Below, one piece after another: positions 18,132 through 30,260 of a stretch of DNA of 64,000 nucleotides. A model generated the notes under the pieces. It was not told where the DNA came from and searched no databases. It saw nothing but the letters and a program-made list of their open reading frames with translations. The number at the start of each line of letters is the position of its first letter. Position 1 is the first letter of the stretch. Made by a program: the position numbers and the translations under genes. This DNA comes from Planctomycetota bacterium (GTDB lineage: Bacteria > Planctomycetota > UBA1135 > UBA2386), in assembly GCA_016235155.1 (NCBI GenBank), contig JACRLW010000053.1, positions 62,298-126,297 of the forward strand, in the 5' to 3' direction.

Positions 18132-20820
18132 CGTCGTGCGAGTGACCCGCCTCGCGGTCGCCTGTGGCGTCGCGTTGGCGCTCGGCGCGTGCCGCGGCGA
18201 TCCCGCGCCGCGCTCACCGCACGAGTTCGTCGGCCGCAAGCCCGACGGCCGAACGGTGACTCCCGTCAACCAAACGCTTGCGCCGTTCGGAGGATTCGTC
18301 GACCTGCCCGGGCTGCGGCCGCAAGCGATCGGGTTCTCGCGCGACGGCGCGAAGCTCCTGGTGTCCGGCAAGACCGCCGAGCTGCTCGTGCTGGACGCGG
18401 ACGACGGCGCCGTGCTGCAGCGCGTCGCCTTCCCGCACGACGATCGCCGCGAAGCGTCGGTCGAGCCGGTGTCGCCGAACATCCAAAAGCCCGACACGAA
18501 GGGTCAGCTCAGCTACACGGGCCTGCTGATCGCGGACGACGGCAAGCGCGTGTTCCTCAGCAACGTGCGCGGCTCGATCAAGGTCTTCGCGTTCGGCGAC
18601 GACGGCGCGCTCGCGCCGTCGCACACGCTGCCCTTGCCGCCCGCGAACGCTCCGCGTCGTGACGAGGAGATCCCGACCGGTCTCGCGCTCTCGCGTGACG
18701 GTGGGACGCTCTGGGTCTGCGGCATGCTCGGCAACCGTCTGCTCGAACTCGACTCGAGCACGGGCGACCTGCGGCGGACCATCGAGGTCGGCGTCGCGCC
18801 GTGGGACGTGGTCCTCGCCGGCGAACGGCTCTTCGTCAGCAACTTCGGCGGGCGGCGACCCGCGGCAGGCGATCTGGTCGGACCCGCGGGTCGTGGCACC
18901 ACGGTGCGCGTCGATCCCGTGCGACACGTCGCGAGCGAGGGTTCGGTCAGCGTGATCGACCTCGCGAGCGGAGCGGTCGTGCGCGAGACACCCACCGGCC
19001 TGCACGCCTGCGATCTCGCGCTCTCGCCCGACGGCCGTTTCGTCGTCTGCTGCAACGCGGGCAGCGACAACCTCAGCGTGCTCGACGCGCGCGACGGCAC
19101 GCTGGTCGACACGATCTGGGCGAAGCCGTCCCCCGCGGACCTGCTCGGCGCGACTCCGAACGCGCTCGCGTTCGCGCCGGACGGCGAGCGGCTCTACGTC
19201 GCGAATGGCACGCAGAACGCGATCGGCGTGATCGACTTCGACCCGGACGAGCGCGGTGACAGCCGGTTGCGCGGACTGATCCCCGTCGGGTGGTTCCCCG
19301 GTGCGCTGCTCTTCGACGCCGCCCGCACGCGGGTCGTCGCCGCGAACGTGAAGGGCATCGGCTTCGGCCGCGAACGCCGCAGCGACGGCGAACCCGAGTT
19401 CAACTCGCACCAGTACCACGGCTCGGTCTCGCTCTGTCCTTTGCCGGACGACGAACTGCTCGAGCGACTCACCGTGCAGGTCGACGTCGGCTTGCGCCGG
19501 GATGCGATCGAGCATGCGCTCTTGCCGCCGCGCCCGGGCGTGCCGGCGCGCGCGATCCCCGAACGCGTCGGCGAGCCGAGCCTGATCCGGCACGTCGTCT
19601 ACGTGATCAAGGAGAACCGCACCTACGACCAGGTGCTCGGCGACCTGCCGCAGGGACGCGGCGATCCGGAACTCTGCGTGTTCGGCGAGCGCATCACGCC
19701 GAACCAGCACGCGATCGCGCGGCAATTCGTCCTGCTCGACAACACCTACTGCGCGGGGATCCTCTCGGCGGACGGCCACCAGTGGAGCACGACGGCGTTC
19801 GCCACCGACTACATGGAGAAGAGCTTTGCGGGCTTCCCGCGCAGCTACCCCGACGGCATGGGCGAGGACGAGGACGACGCGCTCGCATACTCACCCGCCG
19901 GCTTCATCTGGGACCACGCGTTGGCTCGGGGGATCACGCTGCGCAACTACGGCGAGTTCTGCGGGCCGAAGGTGCGCTGGCGCGATGCGTCGCGATCGGG
20001 CGAGCCCGACTTTTTGGCCTGCTGGAAGGCGTGGCAAGGGGAGACCGACGACGTCGTCTTCCAGTGCGCGCCGATGGTGCCTCCGCTCGAACCGCATTCG
20101 CCGCCGCACTACGTCGGTTGGAACATGTCCGTGCCCGACCAGTACCGCGCCGACGTCTTCCTGCGCGAGCTGGCGGAGTTCGAGAGCAGGGGCGAGTTCC
20201 CGCAACTCACGATCGTCTGCCTGCCGAACGATCACACCAGCGGCACCGACGAGGACTGTCCGACGCCCGCGGCATGCATGGCCGACAACGACCTCGCGTT
20301 CGGGCGCATCGTCGAGGGCCTGAGTCGTTCGCGCTTCTGGCCGAGGATGGCGATCTTTGGGATCGAAGACGACCCGCAGGCCGGTTGGGACCACGTGAGC
20401 GGCTATCGCACGACCTGCTACGTCGCCGGCCCGTACGTGAAGCGCGGCGTGACGGTCGGCACGCAGTTCAACACGACGAGCGTGCTCCGCACGATCGAGC
20501 AGATCCTCGGCATCCCGCCGATGAACCAGTTCGACGCCAGCGCGACGCCGATGCACGACGCGTTCACCGACGTCGCGGACCTCACGCCGTTTTGCGCGCT
20601 GCCCGCGAACATCCGCCTCGACGAGATGAACCCGAAGGCCGGGTCCCTCCTCGACGCCGTGCTCCGCGACGACGCCCTCGCCTCCGCGTCGATCGACTTC
20701 TCGGCGGTCGACCGTGCGCCGGAGGACCTGCTCAATCGCATCCTGTGGCGCGCGATGCGCGGGACTGCGGTGCCGTATCCGGACTGGGCGGTGACGAAGG
20801 TCGCGGACGACGACGACTGA
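18106..20820 (+). CDS. YVTN-type beta-propeller fused to alkaline phosphatase-family phosphoesterase
   Basis: Propeller repeats (LVLDADDG, RLYVANGTQNAIGVIDFD), then HVVYVIKENRTYDQVLGDLPQG...CLPNDHTSGTDED...IFGIEDDPQAGWDHVSGYRTTCYVAGPY; overlaps slyD by 26 bp. Confidence 0.85.
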   Translation: MAKVARTSDVVRVTRLAVACGVALALGACRGDPAPRSPHEFVGRKPDGRTVTPVNQTLAPFGGFVDLPGLRPQAIGFSRDGAKLLVSGKTAELLVLDADDGAVLQRVAFPHDDRREASVEPVSPNIQKPDTKGQLSYTGLLIADDGKRVFLSNVRGSIKVFAFGDDGALAPSHTLPLPPANAPRRDEEIPTGLALSRDGGTLWVCGMLGNRLLELDSSTGDLRRTIEVGVAPWDVVLAGERLFVSNFGGRRPAAGDLVGPAGRGTTVRVDPVRHVASEGSVSVIDLASGAVVRETPTGLHACDLALSPDGRFVVCCNAGSDNLSVLDARDGTLVDTIWAKPSPADLLGATPNALAFAPDGERLYVANGTQNAIGVIDFDPDERGDSRLRGLIPVGWFPGALLFDAARTRVVAANVKGIGFGRERRSDGEPEFNSHQYHGSVSLCPLPDDELLERLTVQVDVGLRRDAIEHALLPPRPGVPARAIPERVGEPSLIRHVVYVIKENRTYDQVLGDLPQGRGDPELCVFGERITPNQHAIARQFVLLDNTYCAGILSADGHQWSTTAFATDYMEKSFAGFPRSYPDGMGEDEDDALAYSPAGFIWDHALARGITLRNYGEFCGPKVRWRDASRSGEPDFLACWKAWQGETDDVVFQCAPMVPPLEPHSPPHYVGWNMSVPDQYRADVFLRELAEFESRGEFPQLTIVCLPNDHTSGTDEDCPTPAACMADNDLAFGRIVEGLSRSRFWPRMAIFGIEDDPQAGWDHVSGYRTTCYVAGPYVKRGVTVGTQFNTTSVLRTIEQILGIPPMNQFDASATPMHDAFTDVADLTPFCALPANIRLDEMNPKAGSLLDAVLRDDALASASIDFSAVDRAPEDLLNRILWRAMRGTAVPYPDWAVTKVADDDD

Positions 20821-20829
20821 GCGACGTCG

Positions 20830-22566
20830 TCACTTCACGGCGAGCGCCGTCATCCCCTCGCGCAGCTCCACCGCGCGCTTCTTCGCCTTCGCGTCGATCT
20901 CGACGAGCCACGAGCGGCGAGGGCGGGTGCGCGGGGCGTCGCCTTCTTTCGCTTCGCCTTCCGGCTTGTCGTCGGTCTTCTCCGCGTCGGACTGCTCTTG
21001 CGGCGAGAGCACCTTCAGGCCGATCTTCGAAAGGGTCTTCGCGTAGGGGAGCTCCTGCGTGCCGTCGACGTACTTGTCGAAGAACGAACCCATGCGCTTG
21101 CCGGCGACCTTCTCGCAGGCGCGTTCGAAGTCCGCGTCCTCGAAGCCCGCGCCGGAGGACATGCACTGCTCGTAGACGGCGCGCATGACGTCGTCGAGGG
21201 AGCGCTTGCCGTCGGTCGCGTCGCGGATCTCGACGTCGAGCAGGAGCCCGAGCAGCATGCCCTTGTTGTAGTAGTCGGGCGCGGTGCGACCGCGGCGCAT
21301 GTAGGGCGCGTCCCAGACCGTCCAACTCGCGTCGGCGACGCTCATCTTGAGGCGGCCGGGGTTGTTCTGCAGGGTGCGGATCTCGCTCGCGATCGCGTCG
21401 AGCCAGAAGTGCTCGGCGTCCCAGATGCCCGCGCGCACGAGGAGGAGGTCGCCGTAGTAGCTCGTCACGCCTTCGCTGAGCCAGAGGAAGCGCGTGCGGT
21501 TCGGGCCGGCGTAGTCGAAGGGACCCAGCGCCTTCGGACGCAGGCGCTTCACGTTCCACGCGTGGAAGAACTCGTGGCTGGCGAGCGAATCCCACGCCGA
21601 CGGGTCGTCGGGCCGAGAACCGCCCAGATCCATCATCCCCATGTCGCAGGAGTTGAGGTGCTCGAGGCCGCCGCCGCCGGGGAACGAGATGAGGAACACG
21701 TAGCGGTCGTACGCCGGCTTGCCCCACATCGCGTGGTGGGCACGGACCATCGTCGTGTAGCGGGCGACGATCGCGTCGCGGTCGTTGCGATCGTGCTCGA
21801 AGCCCGACCAGACGATCTCGTAGCGCGTGCCGTCCACGTCGAAGTCGCGCCGCTCGAACTCGCCGACGTGGAAGGGGCAGTCGGCGAAGACGTCGTAGTC
21901 GGACGACGCGAAGGCGAGTTGATCGGGTGCGGTGCGCGTCATGCCGGTCGCGACGTCCCAGCCCGCGGGCAGTTCGAAGCTGAGCTTGTGCGGGATGGCG
22001 ATGCGACCGGGCACGTAGAGCCAGGTCGCGGGACCCTCGAAGCCGTAGGCGCGGAAGCGCGGCGGCGGCTTCTTCGGCGCGGTCTCGCCTTCACCGTCGG
22101 TCTTCGCTTCGCCGGCGGGCTCGTCGCCCTCCTTCGCGTCGCCTTCGGCCGGGTCACGGACCGGGCGACCGAGGCCCTTGCCGAGGCTGAAGCCGGGGCC
22201 GAAGCCCGACGACGCGCGCGTGCGGAGCGAGTAGTCGATCACGATCGACCTTGCGCCCTTGGCGTGCACGTGCCAGGCGTTCGCGTCGTCGCCCTCGACC
22301 TTCAGCATCGCGCCGTTGCCGTCGGTCGCGCTGATCTCGGCGACGTTCTTCCCGAAGTCGTGGAGCGTGTAGGAGCCGGGCTTCCACGCGGGCATGGCGA
22401 CGTCGAGGCGCTCGCCCTGGCAGCCGTCGTATCGGACCCTCACGTGCGCGAACTCTTCCCCGGGGCCGAAGCGCAGCCGGAACTCGGCGCTGGTCTGCGC
22501 CGGAGCGGATCCGGCGGAAAGGGCGACCCAGGACAAACACAGGATGGCTCGTGGCCTCGTCGTCAT
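20830..22566 (-). CDS. M61 family glycyl aminopeptidase-like metallopeptidase
   Basis: Start refined to MTTRPRAILCLSWVALSAGSAPAQ; SHEFFHAWNVKRLRPKALGPFDYAGPNRTRFLWLSEGVTSYYGDLLLVRAG. Confidence 0.9.
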   Translation of the reverse strand: MTTRPRAILCLSWVALSAGSAPAQTSAEFRLRFGPGEEFAHVRVRYDGCQGERLDVAMPAWKPGSYTLHDFGKNVAEISATDGNGAMLKVEGDDANAWHVHAKGARSIVIDYSLRTRASSGFGPGFSLGKGLGRPVRDPAEGDAKEGDEPAGEAKTDGEGETAPKKPPPRFRAYGFEGPATWLYVPGRIAIPHKLSFELPAGWDVATGMTRTAPDQLAFASSDYDVFADCPFHVGEFERRDFDVDGTRYEIVWSGFEHDRNDRDAIVARYTTMVRAHHAMWGKPAYDRYVFLISFPGGGGLEHLNSCDMGMMDLGGSRPDDPSAWDSLASHEFFHAWNVKRLRPKALGPFDYAGPNRTRFLWLSEGVTSYYGDLLLVRAGIWDAEHFWLDAIASEIRTLQNNPGRLKMSVADASWTVWDAPYMRRGRTAPDYYNKGMLLGLLLDVEIRDATDGKRSLDDVMRAVYEQCMSSGAGFEDADFERACEKVAGKRMGSFFDKYVDGTQELPYAKTLSKIGLKVLSPQEQSDAEKTDDKPEGEAKEGDAPRTRPRRSWLVEIDAKAKKRAVELREGMTALAVK

Positions 22567-22675
22567 GGTGCGGAGCGATTCGTGGATCGTTCTCGGCGAG
22601 GCGCGATCGAGCGGCGCCTCACGGCCGGATGACGAGTCGTATCCTTCCCGACGGCCGCGAGTCGAGTGAGCGCGC

Positions 22676-25255
22676 GTGCGGAAATCGTCCTTCTTCATCT
22701 CCTTCGTGCTCCTGGTCGCGACGCCGAGCGTCGCGCAGGTCCGACCGATCCAGGCGCCGGCGGCGCTCGCGGATCCACGGACCCGTCTGCCCGGAGGGAT
22801 GGGCGAGGCGGTGAGTTGCGCCGTCGCGGACTTCGACGGCGACGGCCGGGCGGACTTCGCTCGCGCCGCGGCCGATCGCGTGCGCGTGCTGTTCCAGGAG
22901 GCGTCGGGCGTCTTCGCGGAGAAAGCCGGGCAGGTGCCGATCGTCTTCGGCGCCCTGGCGCGCTGCCGAGCGATCGCGGCGGGCGACTTCGACGGCGATC
23001 TCGACGTCGACCTCGTCGTCGGCCTGCTGACCTCGGCCGACGTTCTGCTGATCAACGACGGCACCGGCACCTTCACGCGCGGGCCGGCCGGCGCGATCCC
23101 GCCGACGCCGTTCGTCGCGACGCTGCGCCTCGTGGTCGCGAACTTCGACGGCCGCGGGCCCGACGCCCTGCTGGTTCTCGCCGCGAACGCGCCGCCGCGG
23201 CTGCTGTACGCGAACTTCGGCGGCACGTTCTTCGACGCCTCGGGGTTCCTGCCGTCGGTCGCGCTGCAGGCGCGCGAGGTCGCCGCCGCCGGGGATCTCG
23301 ATCGCGACGGCTTCCCCGACCTCGTGCTCGGCGGGACCGCGCTCGCGCCGACCTTGTTCCTCTTCAACGCCGGCAACGGGGACTTCACGCAAGGCGTGAC
23401 GAACACGCCGTTCGCGCTCACGACGCGCGACGCGGTGATCACGGACGTCGACGGCACGCCGCCGAACGAGGTCGTGCTCGCGCCCGACGCCGGCGTCGCT
23501 TCGTCACCGGTCGTGTTGCGCGTGTCGCGCACGAACATCGTGAGGATCCCGCCGCAGGCCGGCGGCTTCGTGCTCCAAAGTTGGCAGCGCATCACGCTCG
23601 GTGACTTCGACGGCGACGCGCTCGCGGATCTGCTGGCGCTCGACGGCGACGGTGCGCTGTGGAGCGGTCGCGGGCTCGGCAACGGCAACTTCATGGCCGC
23701 GGTCGCGCTGCTCGACGCTGCGAATCGCCGCGGTCCGTGCGTCGCCGACTTCGAGCCCGATGGCGACCTCGACGTGTGGGTGCCCGGTTCGACCCATCGC
23801 GACGCGATCCTGCTCGGCGGACCCGGCGGCGCGTTCACCGCGACCGAGGACTCGACGTCACCGGATCGCGGTGCGTTCGCGGGATGGCGTACGGCGATCG
23901 TCGACGCCACCGGCGACGGCGATCTCGACGTGATGCTGTGTTCGTCCACCGGTCGCTTCGCGCTATGGGCGAACGACGGCGGCGCGCGCTTCGCCGCGAG
24001 TCCGCTCACGCCGCCTGACCAGACGGGGCTCGGTTCGATCGTCGCGTTGCTCGCGGGGCGACTCGTGGCATCCGGAAGCGCGCGGGACCTGTTCGTCGTC
24101 GGGCAGCCCAATCCGCTGGCGCCGAGCGGTTTTGCGGTCTTCGGCCGTCCGAACGGCGGCGTCTGGGTCGATCGCAGCAGCATGATCGCCGGCACGCAGG
24201 CCGGTCGGGTGCTGACCGCGGCAACGCTTGCGACCTTCGGCGCGGCGACGAGCTCCGTCGCGCGCAGCGATCTCGTGCTGGGCGATGCGACCGGCAACGT
24301 GAGCGTGCACCACAACGACGGCTCGACGATCGCCGCGATCGCCGCCGCGATCCCGATCGTGCACTCGGGGAATGTGCTCGCCCTGTTGAGCGGCGACCTC
24401 GATCGCGACGGCGCGGCCGACGTCGTCGTGCTGCCGAGCGGCGGTCCGCCCGAGTTCCATCGCGCGTTGCCGCCCGATCACCTGCACTTCGGGCATGTTC
24501 CCGGCGCGTTCCCGACCGCCGTCCCGGCGCTCGCGGGCGTGATCGACGACTTCGACGGCGACGGCCGCAACGACCTGATCTTCGCCACGCCGGGCACGCC
24601 GCAGGGGCTGACGATGTTCCGCGGGGTCGCCGGAGGCTTCGTCGAGGTCACCTCGGCCGAACTCGGTGCGGTGCCCGCGGTGCAGGACGTGCGCGCCCTC
24701 GCCGCGCTCGGTCCGCCGGACGCGCGCCGCGTGGTCGTCGGTCGCGGCACCGGCGACGACCTCTTGATCGAGCGTCCGGCGGGGGGACCGTTCCGCCTCG
24801 TCGAAGCGCTGGCGGTTCACGGCAGCAACTCGACTCGCGAACTGCACGGCGCGGACCTCGACACCGACGGTGACGATGATCTCATCGTTGCGCGCGCGGA
24901 CGCCTCACCGCTCGTGCTGCTGCGCAGCGACGTCGGTCTCGCCGCGCGCGGTCCGGCGCAGGCCGGCAACGTGGTGCGGATCGACGGCACGGCGCCGGCC
25001 GGACGGTTGGCCTTCCTGCTGTTCAGCCCCTTCACGATGCGGGTCGAAGTCCCGCCCTTCGGCGTGCTGCGCCTGGTCTCGCCCGCGACCTTCCTCGGCA
25101 CGGTCGTGCCGCCGAGCGGCGCGTTCGCGGTCGAACTGGTCGTGCCGGCGGCGCTCCAGCCGGGCCTGCTGCCGCTGCAGCTCGTCACGCTGGACCCGCT
25201 GAGCGCCGCGATCGAGCTCGGCAATCTCGAAGTCGTGGTCCTCACGCGCACGTAA
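22676..25255 (+). CDS. secreted VCBS/FG-GAP repeat protein with shared C-terminal module
   Basis: GTG start, signal peptide; multiple DFDGDGRADF/DLDRDGFPDLVLGG repeats; C-terminus VVPAALQPGLLPLQLVTLDPLSAAIELGNLEVVVL. Confidence 0.85.
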   Translation: MRKSSFFISFVLLVATPSVAQVRPIQAPAALADPRTRLPGGMGEAVSCAVADFDGDGRADFARAAADRVRVLFQEASGVFAEKAGQVPIVFGALARCRAIAAGDFDGDLDVDLVVGLLTSADVLLINDGTGTFTRGPAGAIPPTPFVATLRLVVANFDGRGPDALLVLAANAPPRLLYANFGGTFFDASGFLPSVALQAREVAAAGDLDRDGFPDLVLGGTALAPTLFLFNAGNGDFTQGVTNTPFALTTRDAVITDVDGTPPNEVVLAPDAGVASSPVVLRVSRTNIVRIPPQAGGFVLQSWQRITLGDFDGDALADLLALDGDGALWSGRGLGNGNFMAAVALLDAANRRGPCVADFEPDGDLDVWVPGSTHRDAILLGGPGGAFTATEDSTSPDRGAFAGWRTAIVDATGDGDLDVMLCSSTGRFALWANDGGARFAASPLTPPDQTGLGSIVALLAGRLVASGSARDLFVVGQPNPLAPSGFAVFGRPNGGVWVDRSSMIAGTQAGRVLTAATLATFGAATSSVARSDLVLGDATGNVSVHHNDGSTIAAIAAAIPIVHSGNVLALLSGDLDRDGAADVVVLPSGGPPEFHRALPPDHLHFGHVPGAFPTAVPALAGVIDDFDGDGRNDLIFATPGTPQGLTMFRGVAGGFVEVTSAELGAVPAVQDVRALAALGPPDARRVVVGRGTGDDLLIERPAGGPFRLVEALAVHGSNSTRELHGADLDTDGDDDLIVARADASPLVLLRSDVGLAARGPAQAGNVVRIDGTAPAGRLAFLLFSPFTMRVEVPPFGVLRLVSPATFLGTVVPPSGAFAVELVVPAALQPGLLPLQLVTLDPLSAAIELGNLEVVVLTRT

Positions 25256-25359
25256 GCGTCCGCGGGATCGCACCTGCGCCTGCCATGCCGGTTCGGCGCA
25301 ACACGTGAGCCCGATCGGACATGGCCCGAGGCGACCGGTCTCGACGACAATCGCGCGCC

Positions 25360-26550
25360 ATGTTCCGCCGAGTCGTCGCCCCGTTGCTCGCTCTCGCTCC
25401 GCTCGCCGCGCAGTCCACGTGGGTCGTCGACGCCGATGGCCGACCGGGCGCTCACTTCGCCGACCTGCCGGCGGCCGTCGGCGCGGCGCAGACGGGTGAC
25501 ACGCTGCTCGTGAGGGCCGCGTCGTTCCCGTACACCGCGTTCGCGACGGACAAAGGACTGCGGGTGCTGGGGGTCGGCGACCCCGTGCTCTACGCGCCGC
25601 GCTGGGTGCCGGTGGTCCGCGTGACGAATCTGCCGTCGACGGCGACCTTCGTCATCGACGGCTTCCACGTTCCGCCCGAGAGTTCGTTCGAGGTCGTGCT
25701 CGCCGCGAACGCGGGGCTCGTCGTGCTATCGCACCTGCGCGCGCTCGAATCGTGCAACTGCGGGCCGGGCGTCATGCTTCCGCCGGGGTTCGCGATCTCG
25801 GACTGCGCGCAGGTCGTCGTCGATTCGTGCGAGAACTTCGGCAAGCCCGCGATCGACGTGTTGCGCAGCGAGGTCGCGATCACGCGCACGCGACTCGGCA
25901 TGAACGCGATCGGAGTCGGGTGGGGGAACTGCCTGCACGTCGACGGCGGTCGCGTGGACGTCGCCGAGTCCGAACTCGACGCGAGCCTCGCGATGGACGT
26001 CCTGGGCAACGCGCAGCCGGCGGTGCGATTGCGAGCGGGACGACTGCGCGTCGGCGCGACGAACGCGAGCTACGTGCAAGGCAGCACGATCCGCGGCATG
26101 GCGTTCCTGCAACCTGCGATCGAAGTCGGCGGCGGCGACCTCGAACTCGACCTCGACGTGAGACTCAATCCGTTCGCCGGCGGCGGCATCCCGTTGCGCA
26201 TGCTCGGTGGAACGCTCACGGTCCGTCAGACCGCGATGGCCGTCGTGCGATCGGCGGCGATCGGCGGCGTTCTCTCGGCCGACGCGATCACCACCGCGCT
26301 CGCACCGGTCGTCCTGTTCGCCGGGCTGCCGATCGCGCCGACCCCGACCGCGCCGTTCGGCACGTTGTGGCTCGATCCGTCGGCGAGCCTCGTCTTGGGC
26401 TTCGGAACCGCGCCTGCGAGCGGGATCGTGAGCGGCGCGATCGCGCTCCCGAACGGGTTGCCGCCGGGGTTGATCGTGAGCTTGCAGTGCGTCGCGGACC
26501 TCGGAGCGGGGCTCGAGCTCTCGAGCCCGTCGCTCGTCACGCTGCGCTGA
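25360..26550 (+). CDS. secreted right-handed beta-helix-like protein with shared C-terminal module
   Basis: Signal peptide MFRRVVAPLLALAPLAAQ; WVVDADGRPGAHFADLPAAVGAAQTGDTLLVRAASF pectate-lyase-like start; C-terminus IALPNGLPPGLIVSLQCVADLGAGLELSSPSLVTL. Confidence 0.7.
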   Translation: MFRRVVAPLLALAPLAAQSTWVVDADGRPGAHFADLPAAVGAAQTGDTLLVRAASFPYTAFATDKGLRVLGVGDPVLYAPRWVPVVRVTNLPSTATFVIDGFHVPPESSFEVVLAANAGLVVLSHLRALESCNCGPGVMLPPGFAISDCAQVVVDSCENFGKPAIDVLRSEVAITRTRLGMNAIGVGWGNCLHVDGGRVDVAESELDASLAMDVLGNAQPAVRLRAGRLRVGATNASYVQGSTIRGMAFLQPAIEVGGGDLELDLDVRLNPFAGGGIPLRMLGGTLTVRQTAMAVVRSAAIGGVLSADAITTALAPVVLFAGLPIAPTPTAPFGTLWLDPSASLVLGFGTAPASGIVSGAIALPNGLPPGLIVSLQCVADLGAGLELSSPSLVTLR

Positions 26551-26723
26551 CGCGCGGCAACATCGTTCCGGGACGTCGCGGGCGCGGCCGTCGCATCGGG
26601 GGAACCGGGTCGTGACGAGGCGCCGTTGCGCGCCCCAGGCAGCTCGCTCCGCCGCATCCAGTTTGCGCTCCAGGGCTCGGTGTAGGGTTCTCGCCAACGA
26701 AGGACCACACCGGAAGAAACACC

Positions 26724-27584
26724 ATGAAGCGCTTCACCATCCTCCTCGCGACCCTGCTCCTCGCCGGCCTTGCCGCCGCGCAGACCCCGCAACTCCAGAG
26801 CTTCGAAGACATCGGCACCTACAGCGCCGATGCCGTCATCGACCTCAGCTTCTCGGGCCAGACCAACGACGGCGGCGAGACCGGCGGGCGGCATCCGCGC
26901 CGTCACTGCCGGCCCGGCTATCGCCGCCACCACAACGGCTGCAACACCTGCCGTCGCCCCGAGCCGCGCTGCATCGACATCCGCTGCCTGCCGATCGTGA
27001 CCGACGAGTGCTTCACGATCAGCGGACGCTGCCTCGACTTGATCGACGAGGTTCGCTTCGGCAGCCGTGTCCTCGCCGAGGGCGGCACGCTCGGTGACGG
27101 CGGTTGGGCCGTCTCGGAAGACGGACGCGAACTCGAAGTCTGTCCGCCGCAGTGCCTGCGTGCCGGCTGCTACGTGATCTCGTTGAAGCGGCGTGGCTGC
27201 GTGGTCGCGCGATTCGGCGTCAACCTGTTCGAGCCCCGCCGGCCGGCGATCGCGTGCGACGAAGAACTGAGCGTCGGCGAGACCCAGTGCATCTACGTCC
27301 ACGACGGCGGCCAGGCCCGGCCGAACCGCATGTTCATCCTCATCAGCCCGGACAACACGCCGTCGGTCATCCCCGGCCTCGTCGAACTCGGCCTCGGCAA
27401 CAACTTCACCAACTACTACTGCGGCGTCGCGCTCGACGGCCCCTGCGCGGTCGAGTGCATCGGCATCGTCCCGCCGGACTTCGTCGGCTTCCGCCTCTAC
27501 TTCCAGATGGTCGTGCTGAACACGAGCGGCCAGTTCCTGCCGCTGCCCGTGACCGAGGTCTGCTCGACGCGCTACGTGCGCTGA
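26724..27584 (+). CDS. secreted cysteine-rich protein of unknown function
   Basis: Signal peptide MKRFTILLATLLLAGLAAAQ; HPRRHCRPGYRRHHNGCNTCRRPEPRCIDIRCLP segment, many Cys. Confidence 0.75.
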   Translation: MKRFTILLATLLLAGLAAAQTPQLQSFEDIGTYSADAVIDLSFSGQTNDGGETGGRHPRRHCRPGYRRHHNGCNTCRRPEPRCIDIRCLPIVTDECFTISGRCLDLIDEVRFGSRVLAEGGTLGDGGWAVSEDGRELEVCPPQCLRAGCYVISLKRRGCVVARFGVNLFEPRRPAIACDEELSVGETQCIYVHDGGQARPNRMFILISPDNTPSVIPGLVELGLGNNFTNYYCGVALDGPCAVECIGIVPPDFVGFRLYFQMVVLNTSGQFLPLPVTEVCSTRYVR

Positions 27585-27611
27585 TCGAACCGGCGATGGA
27601 CCCGGAAACGC

Positions 27612-27649
27612 GAAGGCCGCGCCACCCGCAGGGGTGGGCGCGGCCTTCG
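27612..27649. terminator. bidirectional intrinsic terminator between convergent genes
   Basis: GAAGGCCGCGCCACCC-gcag-GGGTGGGCGCGGCCTTC inverted repeat with one bulged base between the + gene and groEL on -. Confidence 0.8.
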
Positions 27650-27673
27650 TCGTTCATGCGGCGTTCGTGCCGA

Positions 27674-29314
<1,641 letters not shown>

Positions 29315-29357
29315 GGGTCGTGTTCCTGTTGCTTGCGGGTGCGACTGTCCGTGGGGA

Positions 29358-29666
29358 TCAGCTGACGATGCCGAGGATCTCGTCCTCGGAGAGGATCACG
29401 TATTCCTCGCCGTCGACCTTCACCTCGGTGCCGGCGTAGGAGGAGAAGAGGACGCGATCGTTGGCCTTCACGCTGAATGGCGCGCGGTCGCCGTTCTTCA
29501 GCAGCTTGCCGGTGCCGAGCGCGAGCACGATGCCCTCGCGCGGCTTCTCCTTCGCGGAGTCGGGCAGGATGATCCCGCCCTTTGTGGTCTCCTCGGCGGC
29601 GACGCGCTTGATCACGACGCGGTCACCGATCGGAACGATCTTGGTCGCGGACTTGGTCTTTGCCAT
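29358..29666 (-). CDS. groES: 10-kDa co-chaperonin GroES
   Basis: [45 protein letters not shown]...[35 protein letters not shown]. Confidence 0.96.
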   Translation of the reverse strand: MAKTKSATKIVPIGDRVVIKRVAAEETTKGGIILPDSAKEKPREGIVLALGTGKLLKNGDRAPFSVKANDRVLFSSYAGTEVKVDGEEYVILSEDEILGIVS

Positions 29667-29780
29667 GGCTGTCTACGGGGGGCGGCACTGCGGCACGCCA
29701 GGGGAAGTGAGAGGTTCGGAATCGGTCTCGTTCGACCCGAGGGCGGATCGACGAACGGCACTCGGACCGGGGGCCGACGC

Positions 29781-30260
29781 TCAGCGGAGCGGACGGCGAC
29801 GCGGGCGGGGCCAGAGGTCTTCGAGCCGTGCGGGCAGTTCGCTCGCCGCTCCGGGTGACGTCGCGGGTCCACCGGGGAACCCGGTGGCGTGGATGCGACG
29901 GACCAGGGCGTCGAGCGCGAGCCGCAGCCGATTCAGGTCCAGGGGTTTGCGAAGGAACTCGACCACGCCGAGTTCGAAGGCCCGGCGGGCCTCCTCGCGG
30001 CTCGCCTCTCCGGACATGAGGATCGAAGGCACCGGTCGGATCTCGGCGGAGATCCGGCGGTAGACCTCGAGGCCGCTCAGGCCGGGGAGGTGGAGATCGA
30101 GGATCGAGAAGTCGATCCGGATCCGGCGTGCCATCTCGAGCGCCTCGTCGCCGCGGCTCGCGGCGTGGACGTCCCAACCGCGCTGGCGCAGGAGCTCGAA
30201 AAGCACCGCGCGCAGCGGGTCGTCGTCTTCGACGAGAAGCACGGAGAACGGACTCGTCAT
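29781..30260 (-). CDS. response regulator receiver protein
   Basis: VLLVEDDDPLRAVLFELLRQRGWDV...DFSILDLHLPGLSGLEVYRRI...SILMSGEA...GVVEFLRKPLD. Confidence 0.9.
   Translation of the reverse strand: MTSPFSVLLVEDDDPLRAVLFELLRQRGWDVHAASRGDEALEMARRIRIDFSILDLHLPGLSGLEVYRRISAEIRPVPSILMSGEASREEARRAFELGVVEFLRKPLDLNRLRLALDALVRRIHATGFPGGPATSPGAASELPARLEDLWPRPRRRPLR

Noticed and set aside
29667-29780. CIRCE-type heat-shock operator upstream of groES
   Set aside because: No TTAGCACTC-N9-GAGTGCTAA-like inverted repeat found; only a weak CGTTCG...CGAACG pair
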